Part shown: positions 41,671 through 49,767 of the stretch, one piece after another
Layout of the letters: each line of letters opens with the position of its first letter
How positions within the stretch are numbered: position 1 is the first letter of the stretch
DNA from: Amycolatopsis orientalis DSM 40040 = KCTC 9412
GTDB lineage: Bacteria; Actinomycetota; Actinomycetes; Mycobacteriales; Pseudonocardiaceae
NCBI RefSeq assembly: GCF_000478275.1
Contig: NZ_ASJB01000044.1
Location: 99,228 to 163,227 of the forward strand
Direction of reading: 5' to 3'
Length of the DNA: 64,000 nt
The notes under the pieces: model-generated
The model's input: the letters and a program-made list of their open reading frames with translations, nothing else
Told to the model about the DNA's origin: nothing
Databases searched by the model: none
Translations under genes and position numbers: made by a program

Positions 41671-42824
41671 AGGTCGTCGCCCTCCCAGTCGTCGAGTGCT
41701 GTTGCCTCCGGTGCCGCGCGGCGGGTGGGCTCCCCGAGGCTCCTTGGGGTTCGGAGGGGTGGTTCGTCCTCGGGTTCGGCGGCGGTGGTGATCACCTCGT
41801 CTGCGCCGGCGAGCCCGGCCGAAGGCGGGATGAGGGTGTCGGGATTGCAGGCGGTGGCGAGGACGGCGGTGGCCTGCCCGGCGTCCAGCGGGGTGATCGT
41901 GATCCCGGCGGGGAAGAGCAGTTCGATGGCTTCGCCCAGGCGCCGCACGAGCCGGGTTTCCGCGGACCGCAGCGCGCTCTCGGTGACCGTGTCGCTGCGG
42001 TTGGCGTGGCGGCGTGCCCGCAGGACAGCCAGCGGTGACGCGCCGCCGAGCCCGTCGGTCGGACCGGCCGCGCGCACCGGTTCACGCAGGACGATCAGCA
42101 CTTGACGGCGCAGCAGATCGGTCGAGCGGCAGAGTTGGTCGAGGTAGGTCGCGTGCTCTCGCGCGGCCGCTTCGAGCATCGGATGCGGCAGCCCGGGAGC
42201 GGCCTCTCGCAAGTCGTCGATCTGGTGGCTCAGGTCGAGCCGCTCGGCGCGGACGAGGATCTGCACGGGCGCGGAGATCGAGTGCAGGTACCGGCCGAAC
42301 GACGCGACCAAAGCTTCCTGTTCGCCTGGGGTGCGGAGCGCGAAGTTCACGGTGCTGGCAACCGCGACCATGGCCACGCCGTCGGACCCGAGGTCGATGA
42401 CACCGGCTTCGGTGACGCCTTCCGCGGGCAGTCGCAGCGCGGCCGGAGACACCTGGGCACCGTCCGCCGCGCCGGTGGCATCGCTCGCCGCGACGTGGCT
42501 GGTCAGCCAGTCGGGCGCGGGACGGACTCCTTCGGGCGCGGCGACCCGATGCCGGGGTTGCATGCGCTGGCGGATGGCCGCGAACAGGAGCCGGTCGAGG
42601 CTCATGCCATCGCGCTGACCCAGCGCCAGCACAGCGGCCGCGACTCCGGCCGGGACCGCGATGATCAGGTACAACGGCAGCGGCACCGCGCCGCGGGCCA
42701 GGGACCATCCGCCGTAGAGAACGACCCCGGTCACCGCGAGGATCGCCAGCTGCCGCGCAGTGAGATTGGCGAGGACGCGGTCCTCGCGGTCGACGTCGGA
42801 CGGTATGCGTACGGGCTGGGTCAT
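41667..42824 (-). CDS. PrgI-family (VirB3-like) T4SS membrane protein with long C-terminal domain
   Basis: 385 aa, ATG 42824 in an ATGA overlap with the VirB6-like gene. Residues 1-70 are PrgI-like: 'RIPSDVDREDRVLANLTARQ' followed by two membrane segments. The C-terminal about 300 residues form a soluble domain ('RTPGEQEALVASFGRYLHSI', 'VQILVRAERLDLS') like that of actinobacterial SCO6880-type proteins, which equals the N-terminal part of some VirB4 proteins. It ends in an acidic, disordered tail. It is a structural partner of VirB4. Confidence 0.8.
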   Translation of the reverse strand: MTQPVRIPSDVDREDRVLANLTARQLAILAVTGVVLYGGWSLARGAVPLPLYLIIAVPAGVAAAVLALGQRDGMSLDRLLFAAIRQRMQPRHRVAAPEGVRPAPDWLTSHVAASDATGAADGAQVSPAALRLPAEGVTEAGVIDLGSDGVAMVAVASTVNFALRTPGEQEALVASFGRYLHSISAPVQILVRAERLDLSHQIDDLREAAPGLPHPMLEAAAREHATYLDQLCRSTDLLRRQVLIVLREPVRAAGPTDGLGGASPLAVLRARRHANRSDTVTESALRSAETRLVRRLGEAIELLFPAGITITPLDAGQATAVLATACNPDTLIPPSAGLAGADEVITTAAEPEDEPPLRTPRSLGEPTRRAAPEATALDDWEGDDL

Positions 42825-44977
42825 GACTTCGTACCTCCACGGGACGAGGGCTTCGGCGCGGGCGCAAGCGGTGGCGGAGTCGGTGCACGGAACGCGACCG
42901 GGGGAGCGGCCGGAGTGCGCGGCCGGGCGTCTGCGGGGCGCGGTTCGGGGTGCGGGGTCCGGAACACCGGTGCCGACGGCGTCGCGGTCGCGGGCGTGAC
43001 TGGGCGCGAGAGGTGGCGCGGTTCCGGCGCTGCGGGCTTGAAACGCAAGTGCGGCGGGACCGCCGCGACACCGACCGGCCGCGCGGGCGCCTGCCCGTTC
43101 CCTGGGCGGCGTGACGGATTCGCCGTCTGGAATCGCGGGTTCGCCACGCGCCGCCCACCACCGCGGGACGGCGGGAGGGGAACGGCGGGCCGGGGCGCCG
43201 AACTGAACTCCGGCTTCGGCGGAGGTCCTGACGGAGCGGGATGGACGGCGGGGTCGCGCGTCGTGGTCTGCGGCCCTGGTTGCAGGAACTTCGGTTCTTG
43301 CGAGGGGACGCGCGGCTGCTGGGCGGCGTGCAGCCGCTCGGCGTCGTAGTGCTGTTGCATGCGCTTGTTCACCGCTTCCGGAGTCGGGGCCAGCCGCGGT
43401 TGCGGCGGCCAGGGCGGGTCGGCGACACGGGCACGCCCAGTCCCGCCGCGGCTGGAAGATGTCGTGGCGACGCCGGCTGCGCGGGACCCGCCAAATCCGC
43501 CGGAGCGTCCGGCGATGGCGCCGAAGGTTTTCGCGGCGATCACGGCTTTGACCAAGCCGCCGAGGAACGAGCGGCCGCCTCCGCCGAGCTTCGTGGCGGA
43601 GAGGAACCAGGACGGGATCTTGATCAGGATGTAGAGCAGTCCGAGGACGGCGAAGAGCATCATCAGACCGCCACCGACCGAGCTGAACAACTTCGTGCTG
43701 CCGTTGAGGAAGGTGTTGACCGCGACGATCAGCGTGAGCGATTGGGCAACCTGGATACCAAGCGTCGCTCCGGTCGCCCGCCAGCCCCAGCGGGCGATGC
43801 TGTCGGTATGGGGCAGGGCGTGGCAGGCGACCCACAGCGGGGCGGACACGGTCAGCAGCAGCGTGATGATCACCCGCACCACGTAGACCAGCAGCAGCGC
43901 GATGACGGCGATGACCAGGACGACTTGCAGCAGGATGACGAACAGCCCGCCGGAGGCCATTGCGGAGTACGTGCCGTTGATCGACTGGGTGAGGTTGTCG
44001 CCGAGCTTGGGCGGATCGGCCCCGCCGGACAGGACCGCGGTCGACAATGCGTTCGCGAGCCGGATCGCCTTGTCGATGACGAACAGCGACAGCATCGAGG
44101 CGATGAAGGAGATGACGAGACGGGGCGCGATCTCCTTGATCGAATAGCGGCTCTGGACCGACTCGTGCGACATCACGATGATCCCGCCGATCATGATCAG
44201 CCCGCTGTAGCAGGCCAGCACGATCAGCCAGGAGTTGTTCCACAGGTTCGTCACGCCGGGCAGCGAATCCAGCGTCGGCGTGCTGAACGCGGTGTCGCCC
44301 AGCAGTTTCAGCAGAGGGTCGAGCGCGGACTTGACCAGCTCGCGGAACACCGCGTTGATGGCCTTGTTGATGCAGCCTTCGATGTTGGTGATCCCGCAGT
44401 CCGGGTCGTCACCGTCGGCGCCCGGCCCGGTCGGCCCCGGAGGCGTGGACGGCGCGGGGGAGCTGGGTTGCGGGATGCACCCTTCACCGACACAGGGACT
44501 ACCGGAGCTGGTGGTCGGAGCCGGGCCCGGTTCGCCGGGTGCGCAGCCGATCTGGCCGGGGAAACAGCTCTCCGGTGCCGGCAGTTCGGTGATCGGCGGC
44601 AGCGGAGTCGCGGGGACCGACGGCCGTGGCGACCCGGTCGGGAAATGACATGTCGGGTCAGGCGAACCCGGCGCACACGTGTCGCCCGGTGCGACGGTCG
44701 GGAGAGGCAGGGGAAGCTCGGGTTGCTGCTGCGCCACCGCGGCCTGCGACCCGCCAGGAGGCGACGAAGGCTCCGGCGAGGCCCACGCGCCGACCGCGAG
44801 AAGACAGCCGAGCACCACGGCCACGCCGAGCGGAAGCAGCCGCAGCAGGCGACGTCGCGGACGGCCGGTCCCGTCCGAGCCGGACGGGCTGAGCAGGATG
44901 CGTCCGCGGACCGTCACGCGCGTGTCGGCCTCGCCGTGGTCGGGTGCGAGCGCGGGGGCGCGCCGGGACTTGGTCAT
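42821..44977 (-). CDS. VirB6/TrbL-like polytopic T4SS channel protein
   Basis: 718 aa from ATG 44977, 4 bp after the VirB2-like gene; the longer frame overlaps that gene. A signal-like hydrophobic segment (about residues 45-65) leads to a Pro/Ser/Cys-rich extracellular stretch (about 70-190). Seven to eight membrane segments follow between about 240 and 500, including 'NNSWLIVLACYSGLIMIGGI', with the conserved polar residues usual for VirB6/TrbL proteins. The last 200 residues are a Pro/Arg-rich cytoplasmic tail. It would form the membrane pore of the transfer apparatus. Confidence 0.8.
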   Translation of the reverse strand: MTKSRRAPALAPDHGEADTRVTVRGRILLSPSGSDGTGRPRRRLLRLLPLGVAVVLGCLLAVGAWASPEPSSPPGGSQAAVAQQQPELPLPLPTVAPGDTCAPGSPDPTCHFPTGSPRPSVPATPLPPITELPAPESCFPGQIGCAPGEPGPAPTTSSGSPCVGEGCIPQPSSPAPSTPPGPTGPGADGDDPDCGITNIEGCINKAINAVFRELVKSALDPLLKLLGDTAFSTPTLDSLPGVTNLWNNSWLIVLACYSGLIMIGGIIVMSHESVQSRYSIKEIAPRLVISFIASMLSLFVIDKAIRLANALSTAVLSGGADPPKLGDNLTQSINGTYSAMASGGLFVILLQVVLVIAVIALLLVYVVRVIITLLLTVSAPLWVACHALPHTDSIARWGWRATGATLGIQVAQSLTLIVAVNTFLNGSTKLFSSVGGGLMMLFAVLGLLYILIKIPSWFLSATKLGGGGRSFLGGLVKAVIAAKTFGAIAGRSGGFGGSRAAGVATTSSSRGGTGRARVADPPWPPQPRLAPTPEAVNKRMQQHYDAERLHAAQQPRVPSQEPKFLQPGPQTTTRDPAVHPAPSGPPPKPEFSSAPRPAVPLPPSRGGGRRVANPRFQTANPSRRPGNGQAPARPVGVAAVPPHLRFKPAAPEPRHLSRPVTPATATPSAPVFRTPHPEPRPADARPRTPAAPPVAFRAPTPPPLAPAPKPSSRGGTKS

Positions 44978-44981
44978 GACC

Positions 44982-45377
44982 TCAGGCCCCGACAATCCCG
45001 CGCAGGATCTCCACGGCAAGCGGTGCCAGCGCCGCCAGGCCGTAGCCCCACGCAGCGTTCCGGAAAGCCGACTTCGCCTTCTCCGTTTCACCCGGGTCGC
45101 CACCGGCCAGCAAGTACCGGACACCGCCGACGGTCAGGAACACCGTCGCCAGGCCCGCCAAGATCCCGATCAACCAGTTGCGGATGTTGGTGAAGACCTG
45201 ATCGACGGTGGTCGCGAGCGCGACAACGTGTGTGGCGGCCTGCGCTGGATCCACGGTTGCGCCACACAGCAGGACCGCGCTCACTGTCACGAGCGCGCCG
45301 CGGATCATCGGCAGCGCCACCGGGCGCGTGCTCGAACGTGGTGTGTGGTGGAAGGGTGGCGGGGGTGTCATGCGCAT
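44982..45377 (-). CDS. VirB2/TrbC-like conjugative pilin or channel subunit
   Basis: 131 aa, ATG 45377 with GGAGG 7 bp upstream (ATG 45371 also possible, as an ATGA overlap with the sigma-like gene). A signal peptide ending about 'DPAQA' is followed by 'WLIGILAGLATVFLTVGGVR', 'LLAGGDPGETEKAKSAFRNA' and a second hydrophobic helix, the two-helix hairpin with basic loop of VirB2/TrbC proteins. It is the first structural gene of the T4SS run. Confidence 0.8.
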   Translation of the reverse strand: MRMTPPPPFHHTPRSSTRPVALPMIRGALVTVSAVLLCGATVDPAQAATHVVALATTVDQVFTNIRNWLIGILAGLATVFLTVGGVRYLLAGGDPGETEKAKSAFRNAAWGYGLAALAPLAVEILRGIVGA

Positions 45378-46345
45378 CGGCGCACCTCCGAAGTCGGCTC
45401 GTGTTCGGCGGTACGCGGAGAGCCGGGTGTGGTCTCCCCGCGCCCCAAGAGGCCGGATTTCGGGTCGTTTTTCGACACCGAGCGTGAAGTTTTCTTCCGG
45501 GACGGCTGCCTGCCGTTGCGCAGACGTCCGCTCACAGTGCGTGATGCCTGTGCTGGGGCATCAACCAGAACACCGCAGACATCGGAGGCCAATGCGGTCA
45601 GCGCCGCGTCCGCGACCGGGTCCTCGGAGTTGGGGGCCGTCACCTGATCGCGCAGCCACGCGACGAGTCGGTCCTCGGCCCGGTCGCGGGCCTTGAACGC
45701 GGTCTTGAGCGCTGTCCCGCGGCGCTGTGCCCACTCGGTCATCGAGTCTTCGCCGAGCCGCGTTGCTGAGATCAGCTCCGCTTCGGCGGGGGTGAGAATC
45801 CCTTCACCGACTGCCCGCGCGAGCACCAAGTCCGGGTGCCCGTAGGGCGGACGCGGCGCGGTGGAGCGATAGCCCGAGCCAGCGGGCAGCGGAGCGTCGA
45901 GAGACTCTTCCAACGCCGCCTGCCCGGCGCGGCGGGCCGCGAAATGCAGCCGGACCGCGATGCCCGGATCGGTCAGATCCACCGTCGTAAGCGCTTGGAT
46001 GAACCCGGCGAGAACTGCCGCGTGCACGTCCGCGCGATCACCGCGATACCGCGCCGCCAGCCAACGTGCGCTCGAGGCCAGTGACGGTAGTGCCATCCCG
46101 ACGCACGCCACCGTCCACGCGCCGCCTCGGGCACGCGACTGCAGCACCAGATGCGCCCAGACGTCGTCGCGGGTGCGGGGCGGGCACTGCTTGCTCATCA
46201 CCCGGTCCCGCAGCTCGTCCAACGGCACCGGCCGCCGCGGCAGCCCGGCGAACTTCGAGCCGTGCAGCGCCATCGGTTCCGGCCCGGTCACCAGCCAACC
46301 GAAGGCATCGCGTGCCGTGTCCAAGGGCAACCATTCTCTTGTCAT
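45368..46345 (-). CDS. Sigma-factor-like helix-turn-helix protein heading the transfer operon
   Basis: 325 aa, ATG 46345 with CAGGAGCAGGCG just upstream. Residues about 60-150 are helical and resemble sigma region 2 ('DDVWAHLVLQSRARGGAWTV', 'HFAARRAGQAALEE'). Residues about 195-235 ('LTPAEAELISATRLGEDSMT' then 'WAQRRGTALKTAFKARDRAE') resemble the region 4 helix-turn-helix. The C-terminus is basic and disordered and contains the conserved 40-bp block also found inverted at 46661. It probably controls the conjugation operon it heads; the sigma activity is an inference. Confidence 0.5.
   Translation of the reverse strand: MTREWLPLDTARDAFGWLVTGPEPMALHGSKFAGLPRRPVPLDELRDRVMSKQCPPRTRDDVWAHLVLQSRARGGAWTVACVGMALPSLASSARWLAARYRGDRADVHAAVLAGFIQALTTVDLTDPGIAVRLHFAARRAGQAALEESLDAPLPAGSGYRSTAPRPPYGHPDLVLARAVGEGILTPAEAELISATRLGEDSMTEWAQRRGTALKTAFKARDRAEDRLVAWLRDQVTAPNSEDPVADAALTALASDVCGVLVDAPAQASRTVSGRLRNGRQPSRKKTSRSVSKNDPKSGLLGRGETTPGSPRTAEHEPTSEVRRCA
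45445..45484 (-). repeat. 40-bp block, copy 1 (inverted relative to copy 2)
   Basis: Read on the minus strand it shares CGGTGTCGAAAAACG and GCCTCTTGG with the block at 46661-46700: 30 of 40 positions identical by eye. Here it is coding (SVSKNDPKSGLLG in the sigma-like protein). Confidence 0.55.
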
Positions 46346-46738
46346 CGCCTGCTCCTGTCCGGTAGCGGAATTGCCCCGTCAGGAAGCCGGAGTGGCGACA
46401 AGAAAAGAACAAGAAAAGCTACTAAAAGATCGCTGCTGAAAGGATTCAGGCTGGCGAGCACGAGCGCTGGCGGAGTACCACATTCGTAATGCCTACGTGG
46501 TTGTTGACCTGGGATTTTAAGTTCTTCTTAGTTTGATCGCAGGCGCACTTCTGGCCGGGGATGTAAACAACTTCTGGTTCGGCAGATCTGAGAAACCCTG
46601 GAGCTGGATTGGTCGATTGGTTCAGCTGGAATGCTGTCTACTAGTTTTGAAGGAGTGTCGATTTCGGTGTCGAAAAACGGGCTCGAAACCCGCCTCTTGG
46701 AGTGACCTGGCAGACCACGCCACGAGGAGGGGTAACCC
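46346..46738. other. Divergent intergenic region with 16-codon micro-ORF
   Basis: 393 bp between the minus-strand transfer operon and the plus-strand cargo genes, so it should hold both promoters. A GTG-started 16-codon frame (46655-46705, MSISVSKNGLETRLLE) sits behind TTTGAAGGA and contains copy 2 of the 40-bp block (46661-46700). It could be a leader peptide or just a relic of the duplicated block. The stretch 46490-46560 is AT-rich. Confidence 0.45.
46661..46700 (+). repeat. 40-bp block, copy 2
   Basis: Plus-strand copy of the block at 45445-45484, in opposite orientation and 1.2 kb away. It includes a small CGGG-ctcgaaa-CCCG stem. If read in frame both copies give an SVSKN peptide, so this may be a duplicated gene tail or a recognition site. 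Confidence 0.5.
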
Positions 46739-47662
46739 ATGGCATCGACACCTCACGATGAGCCGAGGCGAGGTTGGCACCGACCGCCCCAACGGCGAAC
46801 GCCGACACCGGTGCACGGCAGAAGCCATCGGCGCAGGGTTCGCCTCCGTCCGCCCGCTGTCGGACGCGGTCGCGCGACGCGTCTGACCACTGTCTGGCCC
46901 TTCGCCGGCGCCGAGCAGTTGCCCGGAACCGCGCTGCTCGCCGGCTGGCTTGGGCGCACGATCCTCACTCTCGTCAGGACCTACACCCGTCCCGGCGACC
47001 GCGTGCTCCTTCAGACTCCGCCGGCCGCGATGCGCGCATCGCGGTTCGTCTCCGACCGGGGCCGCGGCACCACCGTCTACGCCGGACTCGACGAAGCGGT
47101 CTGGACTGTCACCCGGCTCGGTCGCGGTGTCGACACCGCGACCGCCGCGCCGGAACACGGGCACCTCGGCGATGACAATGGTCCGGCCCCGTCTGACCGA
47201 ACGGAGTCCGAGTCGCGACCCGGACTCAGGCGGCCGGAGCTCGGCCCGGTCACCGAACCGGACACCGACTCGCCGCGCCTGCGCCGGCGGACCGTGCACC
47301 GACCGCGGGGTCGATTCGACCTCATCATCACCGCCGTCGATCCGCTCTCCACCGAATGGCTCGGTCACACCGATTTGGGCGTGCTCCTCGCTCCGCGAGG
47401 GCTGGCCGCCGTCATCACACACAGTGAAACTCGTGGCGGGCGCCTGCTGGATCCTCAGTCGCAAATCGTGGACACGCTGGGTAAGCGCGGGTTGCGTTGT
47501 CTCGACGCTATCGCCGTGCTCACCGCACCGGTCACTCCGGAAGCCGCCACCGTCGCCAAGCCGGTCCGCGGTGTGCTGCCGTCGCGCAGAGCCCACCACG
47601 ACCTCGTGCTCTTTGGACGACTGGCGGACACGGCCGACCGGACGGAGGTTGCGAATGTTTGA
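46739..47662 (+). CDS. Methyltransferase-like protein lacking a visible catalytic motif
   Basis: 307 aa, ATG 46739 after AGGAGGGGTAACCC. A basic N-terminus (about 45 residues) precedes an alpha/beta domain. 'RFDLIITAVDPLSTEWLGHTD' followed by 'VLLAPRGLAAVITHSETRGG' has the layout of the motif IV to VI part of N4/N6-type DNA methyltransferases, but TAVDPL replaces the (S/N/D)PP(Y/W) catalytic motif. Overlapping start of the next gene couples the two. Probably a non-catalytic paralogue; function unknown. Confidence 0.55.
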   Translation: MASTPHDEPRRGWHRPPQRRTPTPVHGRSHRRRVRLRPPAVGRGRATRLTTVWPFAGAEQLPGTALLAGWLGRTILTLVRTYTRPGDRVLLQTPPAAMRASRFVSDRGRGTTVYAGLDEAVWTVTRLGRGVDTATAAPEHGHLGDDNGPAPSDRTESESRPGLRRPELGPVTEPDTDSPRLRRRTVHRPRGRFDLIITAVDPLSTEWLGHTDLGVLLAPRGLAAVITHSETRGGRLLDPQSQIVDTLGKRGLRCLDAIAVLTAPVTPEAATVAKPVRGVLPSRRAHHDLVLFGRLADTADRTEVANV

Positions 47663-48539
47663 CCAGCCAGGCAGCCCGGTTCTGACGTCGGTCTGGCCGA
47701 CCGGGACGGCCAGTGTGGCGACCCAACTGGACGAGGGCGGCTACCACGACGCCACCGGTACTGACACCGCGTTGATGGCCCCGGACATCGCCCGGCACGC
47801 CATCGAAGTCTTCACCCCGCCCGGTGGGGTGGTGCTCGATCCGGACTGCGGATCCGGGACGACCATCGTCGAAGCACTGCGTTGCGGGCGGCACGCGATC
47901 GGGCTCACCGGACAACGCCGATGCTGGCGCCTGGCCCGCGCGAACGTGACCGCCACAAAGGCTCGCGGCGTGTTCGTCGACGGGATGGTTCTCGTCCTCG
48001 ACAGACGCCCCGGCACGGCTACCGCCGCGGCAACGGCGGGACTGAGTGGCCGCATCGACCTCCTGCTGACCACCCTGCGCCGCGGCCCGGCCGGCGATCT
48101 CAAGGCGGCGCTTGAGCGGCTGCACACCCTGCTGACGCAGTACCGGCACCTGGTGCGCCCAGGCGGGTATGTCGTCGTCACTTGTGCACCCGAGCGGCAT
48201 CCGGCCGGGCACGAACTGCTCGACGTTCCCAGCCAGATCGCGGCCATCGGCGCCGCCGTCGGGCTCGCACCGGTGGCGCGCAGTGTTGTGCTGACCGCTG
48301 ACGTTCGCCAGCACCGGGTCCGCACGCACGCCACGGCTGCCGAGCGCCGCGCCGTGGCTCACGCGGAACGCGCTCTCGGTCACCCCATCGCAGTGCCCGC
48401 GCACCACACCGCACTGGTGTTTCGCGCCGATCCTGAAGCCGGGAGCCGAGTGACTGCGCTTCCAGTTCCGCCACTACTCGCTCGCCGTGGGCTGGCGCGG
48501 CTGGGTGATAAGGCACGTGTTCTGTCGAACGCGGCGTAG
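47655..48539 (+). CDS. DNA methylase-like protein with SAM-binding motif but altered catalytic motif
   Basis: 294 aa, ATG 47655 overlapping the upstream stop by 8 bp. 'VVLDPDCGSGTTIVEALRCG' (near residue 58) matches the DPFxGSGTT SAM-binding motif of N4-cytosine/N6-adenine methylases, with F changed to D. Where the family has (D/N/S)PP(Y/W), the sequence reads 'RIDLLLTTLRRGPAGDL'. 'GGYVVVTCAPE' follows. SAM binding is plausible but methyl transfer is doubtful. With the previous gene it may form a heteromer on DNA, perhaps in element maintenance. Confidence 0.65.
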   Translation: MFDQPGSPVLTSVWPTGTASVATQLDEGGYHDATGTDTALMAPDIARHAIEVFTPPGGVVLDPDCGSGTTIVEALRCGRHAIGLTGQRRCWRLARANVTATKARGVFVDGMVLVLDRRPGTATAAATAGLSGRIDLLLTTLRRGPAGDLKAALERLHTLLTQYRHLVRPGGYVVVTCAPERHPAGHELLDVPSQIAAIGAAVGLAPVARSVVLTADVRQHRVRTHATAAERRAVAHAERALGHPIAVPAHHTALVFRADPEAGSRVTALPVPPLLARRGLARLGDKARVLSNAA

Positions 48540-48708
48540 GGGTGCTCATGATGCTCGGTGGCTCTTCCAAGTATCGGAGCGAGAGATCGTCCACTGGGGA
48601 CATGTCCAGCCGCGGTGAGGCCGGACTCGGACCCGGCCGAGACGGTGCCTGCTCCGTCCACTGTGATCCGTCTAGTTCTGTCGGCCGCGACGGATCGGAG
48701 GTGCCGCA

Positions 48709-49164
48709 GTGGGTTTGAGTATCGTTCCGGTCACCTTTCGCCAGGCGTGCGATTTCATCGCTGCGCATCACCGGCATCATCGGCCGCCGCGCGGGATGAA
48801 GTTCGCCGTGGGTGTCGCTCACGAGACCGAGCTCGTCGGTGTGGCGATCGTCGGGCGCCCGGTTGCCCGTCACCTCGATGACGGGGTGAGCGTCGAGGTG
48901 ACTCGCACCTGCACGACCGGGGCCCGGAACGCCAACTCCAAGCTGTACGGAGTCTCGTGGCGCGTCGCTCGAACACTCGGCTTTCGGCGACTGATCACCT
49001 ACACGCAGGACGGTGAGAGCGGCGCGAGTCTGCGCGCGGCCGGTTTCCGTCCGGTCGCCGATCTCCGGCCGCGGCCGGGTTGGTCCACTGTGTCGCGACC
49101 GCGCGAGTCGCGCGGTGTCGACGGGATCCGGCGGACGCGGTGGGAGATCCGAGCGGACCGGTAG
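48709..49164 (+). CDS. XF1762-family protein
   Basis: 151 aa, GTG 48709 with GGATCGGAGG upstream. 'ACDFIAAHHRHHRPPRGMKF' and 'VEVTRTCTTGARNANSKLYG', followed by 'LGFRRLITYTQDGESGASLR' and 'AAGFRP', match the XF1762 family seen on phages and mobile elements. The fold resembles GNAT acetyltransferases, and the last motif equals the acetyl-CoA-side strand. The substrate is unknown. Confidence 0.75.
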   Translation: MGLSIVPVTFRQACDFIAAHHRHHRPPRGMKFAVGVAHETELVGVAIVGRPVARHLDDGVSVEVTRTCTTGARNANSKLYGVSWRVARTLGFRRLITYTQDGESGASLRAAGFRPVADLRPRPGWSTVSRPRESRGVDGIRRTRWEIRADR

Positions 49165-49214
49165 TTCACGCGATCGGGCAGGTCGTCCGATCCGCTCAGG
49201 ATTGCCTTGTGCGC

Positions 49215-49241
49215 CAGCTGTTTCAGCTGGTACAGCTGGCG
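49215..49241 (+). repeat. Three tandem CAGCTG repeats upstream of the excisionase gene
   Basis: CAGCTGTTT-CAGCTGGTA-CAGCTGGCG: three palindromic CAGCTG cores at exact 9-bp spacing, about 140 bp before the xis start. A candidate binding site for Xis, the integrase or a regulator. Confidence 0.5.
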
Positions 49242-49378
49242 ACTGGCCGACGCTACCGCGTCTCATCAGCTGATCCGTTGCACGAGCCCTTCACGTCCGC
49301 GGCCGTCAGACCCATCCGGTGCCGCGACCTGGCAGGGCGGAACCGTGCTGTCCATGTCACTGGAGGAGGTGAACTGTT

Positions 49379-49711
49379 GTGACAGACGACAGTCCGCACG
49401 CGAGCACTTCCGCACGGGATTCCGTCGATGGTGCTGCGGCACTGGCGGCGTCGATCCGGGAGCTCGCCAGCGCGGTTCGCGCGTTGGCGGAGCACACGCC
49501 GCGCGATCCCGCTGCACTGCTGACGGCAGAGGACGTTGGTGCGTTGCTCGGCTTGTCTCCGAGGACATTGAAGGACCGGGCCGCGGCCGGGCTGTTCCCG
49601 CATCGCCGGTTCGGCAAGCACTACCGGTTCAGCCGGGAGGACGTCGCGGAGATCGTGCAGTTGACGAAGAGCGAGGTGCGTCCGTACCGCGGTGGTTGGC
49701 GTGCGGCGTGA
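49379..49711 (+). CDS. Excisionase-like helix-turn-helix protein (Xis)
   Basis: 110 aa, GTG 49379 with GGAGGAGGTG upstream. An N-terminal helical stretch is followed by 'LLTAEDVGALLGLSPRTLKD' and 'RAAAGLFPHRRFGKHYRFSR', the MerR-like winged-helix of excisionases and plasmid HTH_17 proteins. It directly precedes the integrase gene, the usual place of a recombination directionality factor. Confidence 0.75.
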   Translation: MTDDSPHASTSARDSVDGAAALAASIRELASAVRALAEHTPRDPAALLTAEDVGALLGLSPRTLKDRAAAGLFPHRRFGKHYRFSREDVAEIVQLTKSEVRPYRGGWRAA

Positions 49712-49767
49712 GCGTCGGCCGTTCTGTTCAGTCCCGGCTGATTCGGGAGTCACCCTAGGAAGAGAGT

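Noticed and set aside
42825..44243. Upstream extension of the PrgI-like frame to 858 aa
   Set aside because: It overlaps the VirB6-like gene antiparallel in codon meaning, and the PrgI N-terminus begins exactly at the ATGA overlap.
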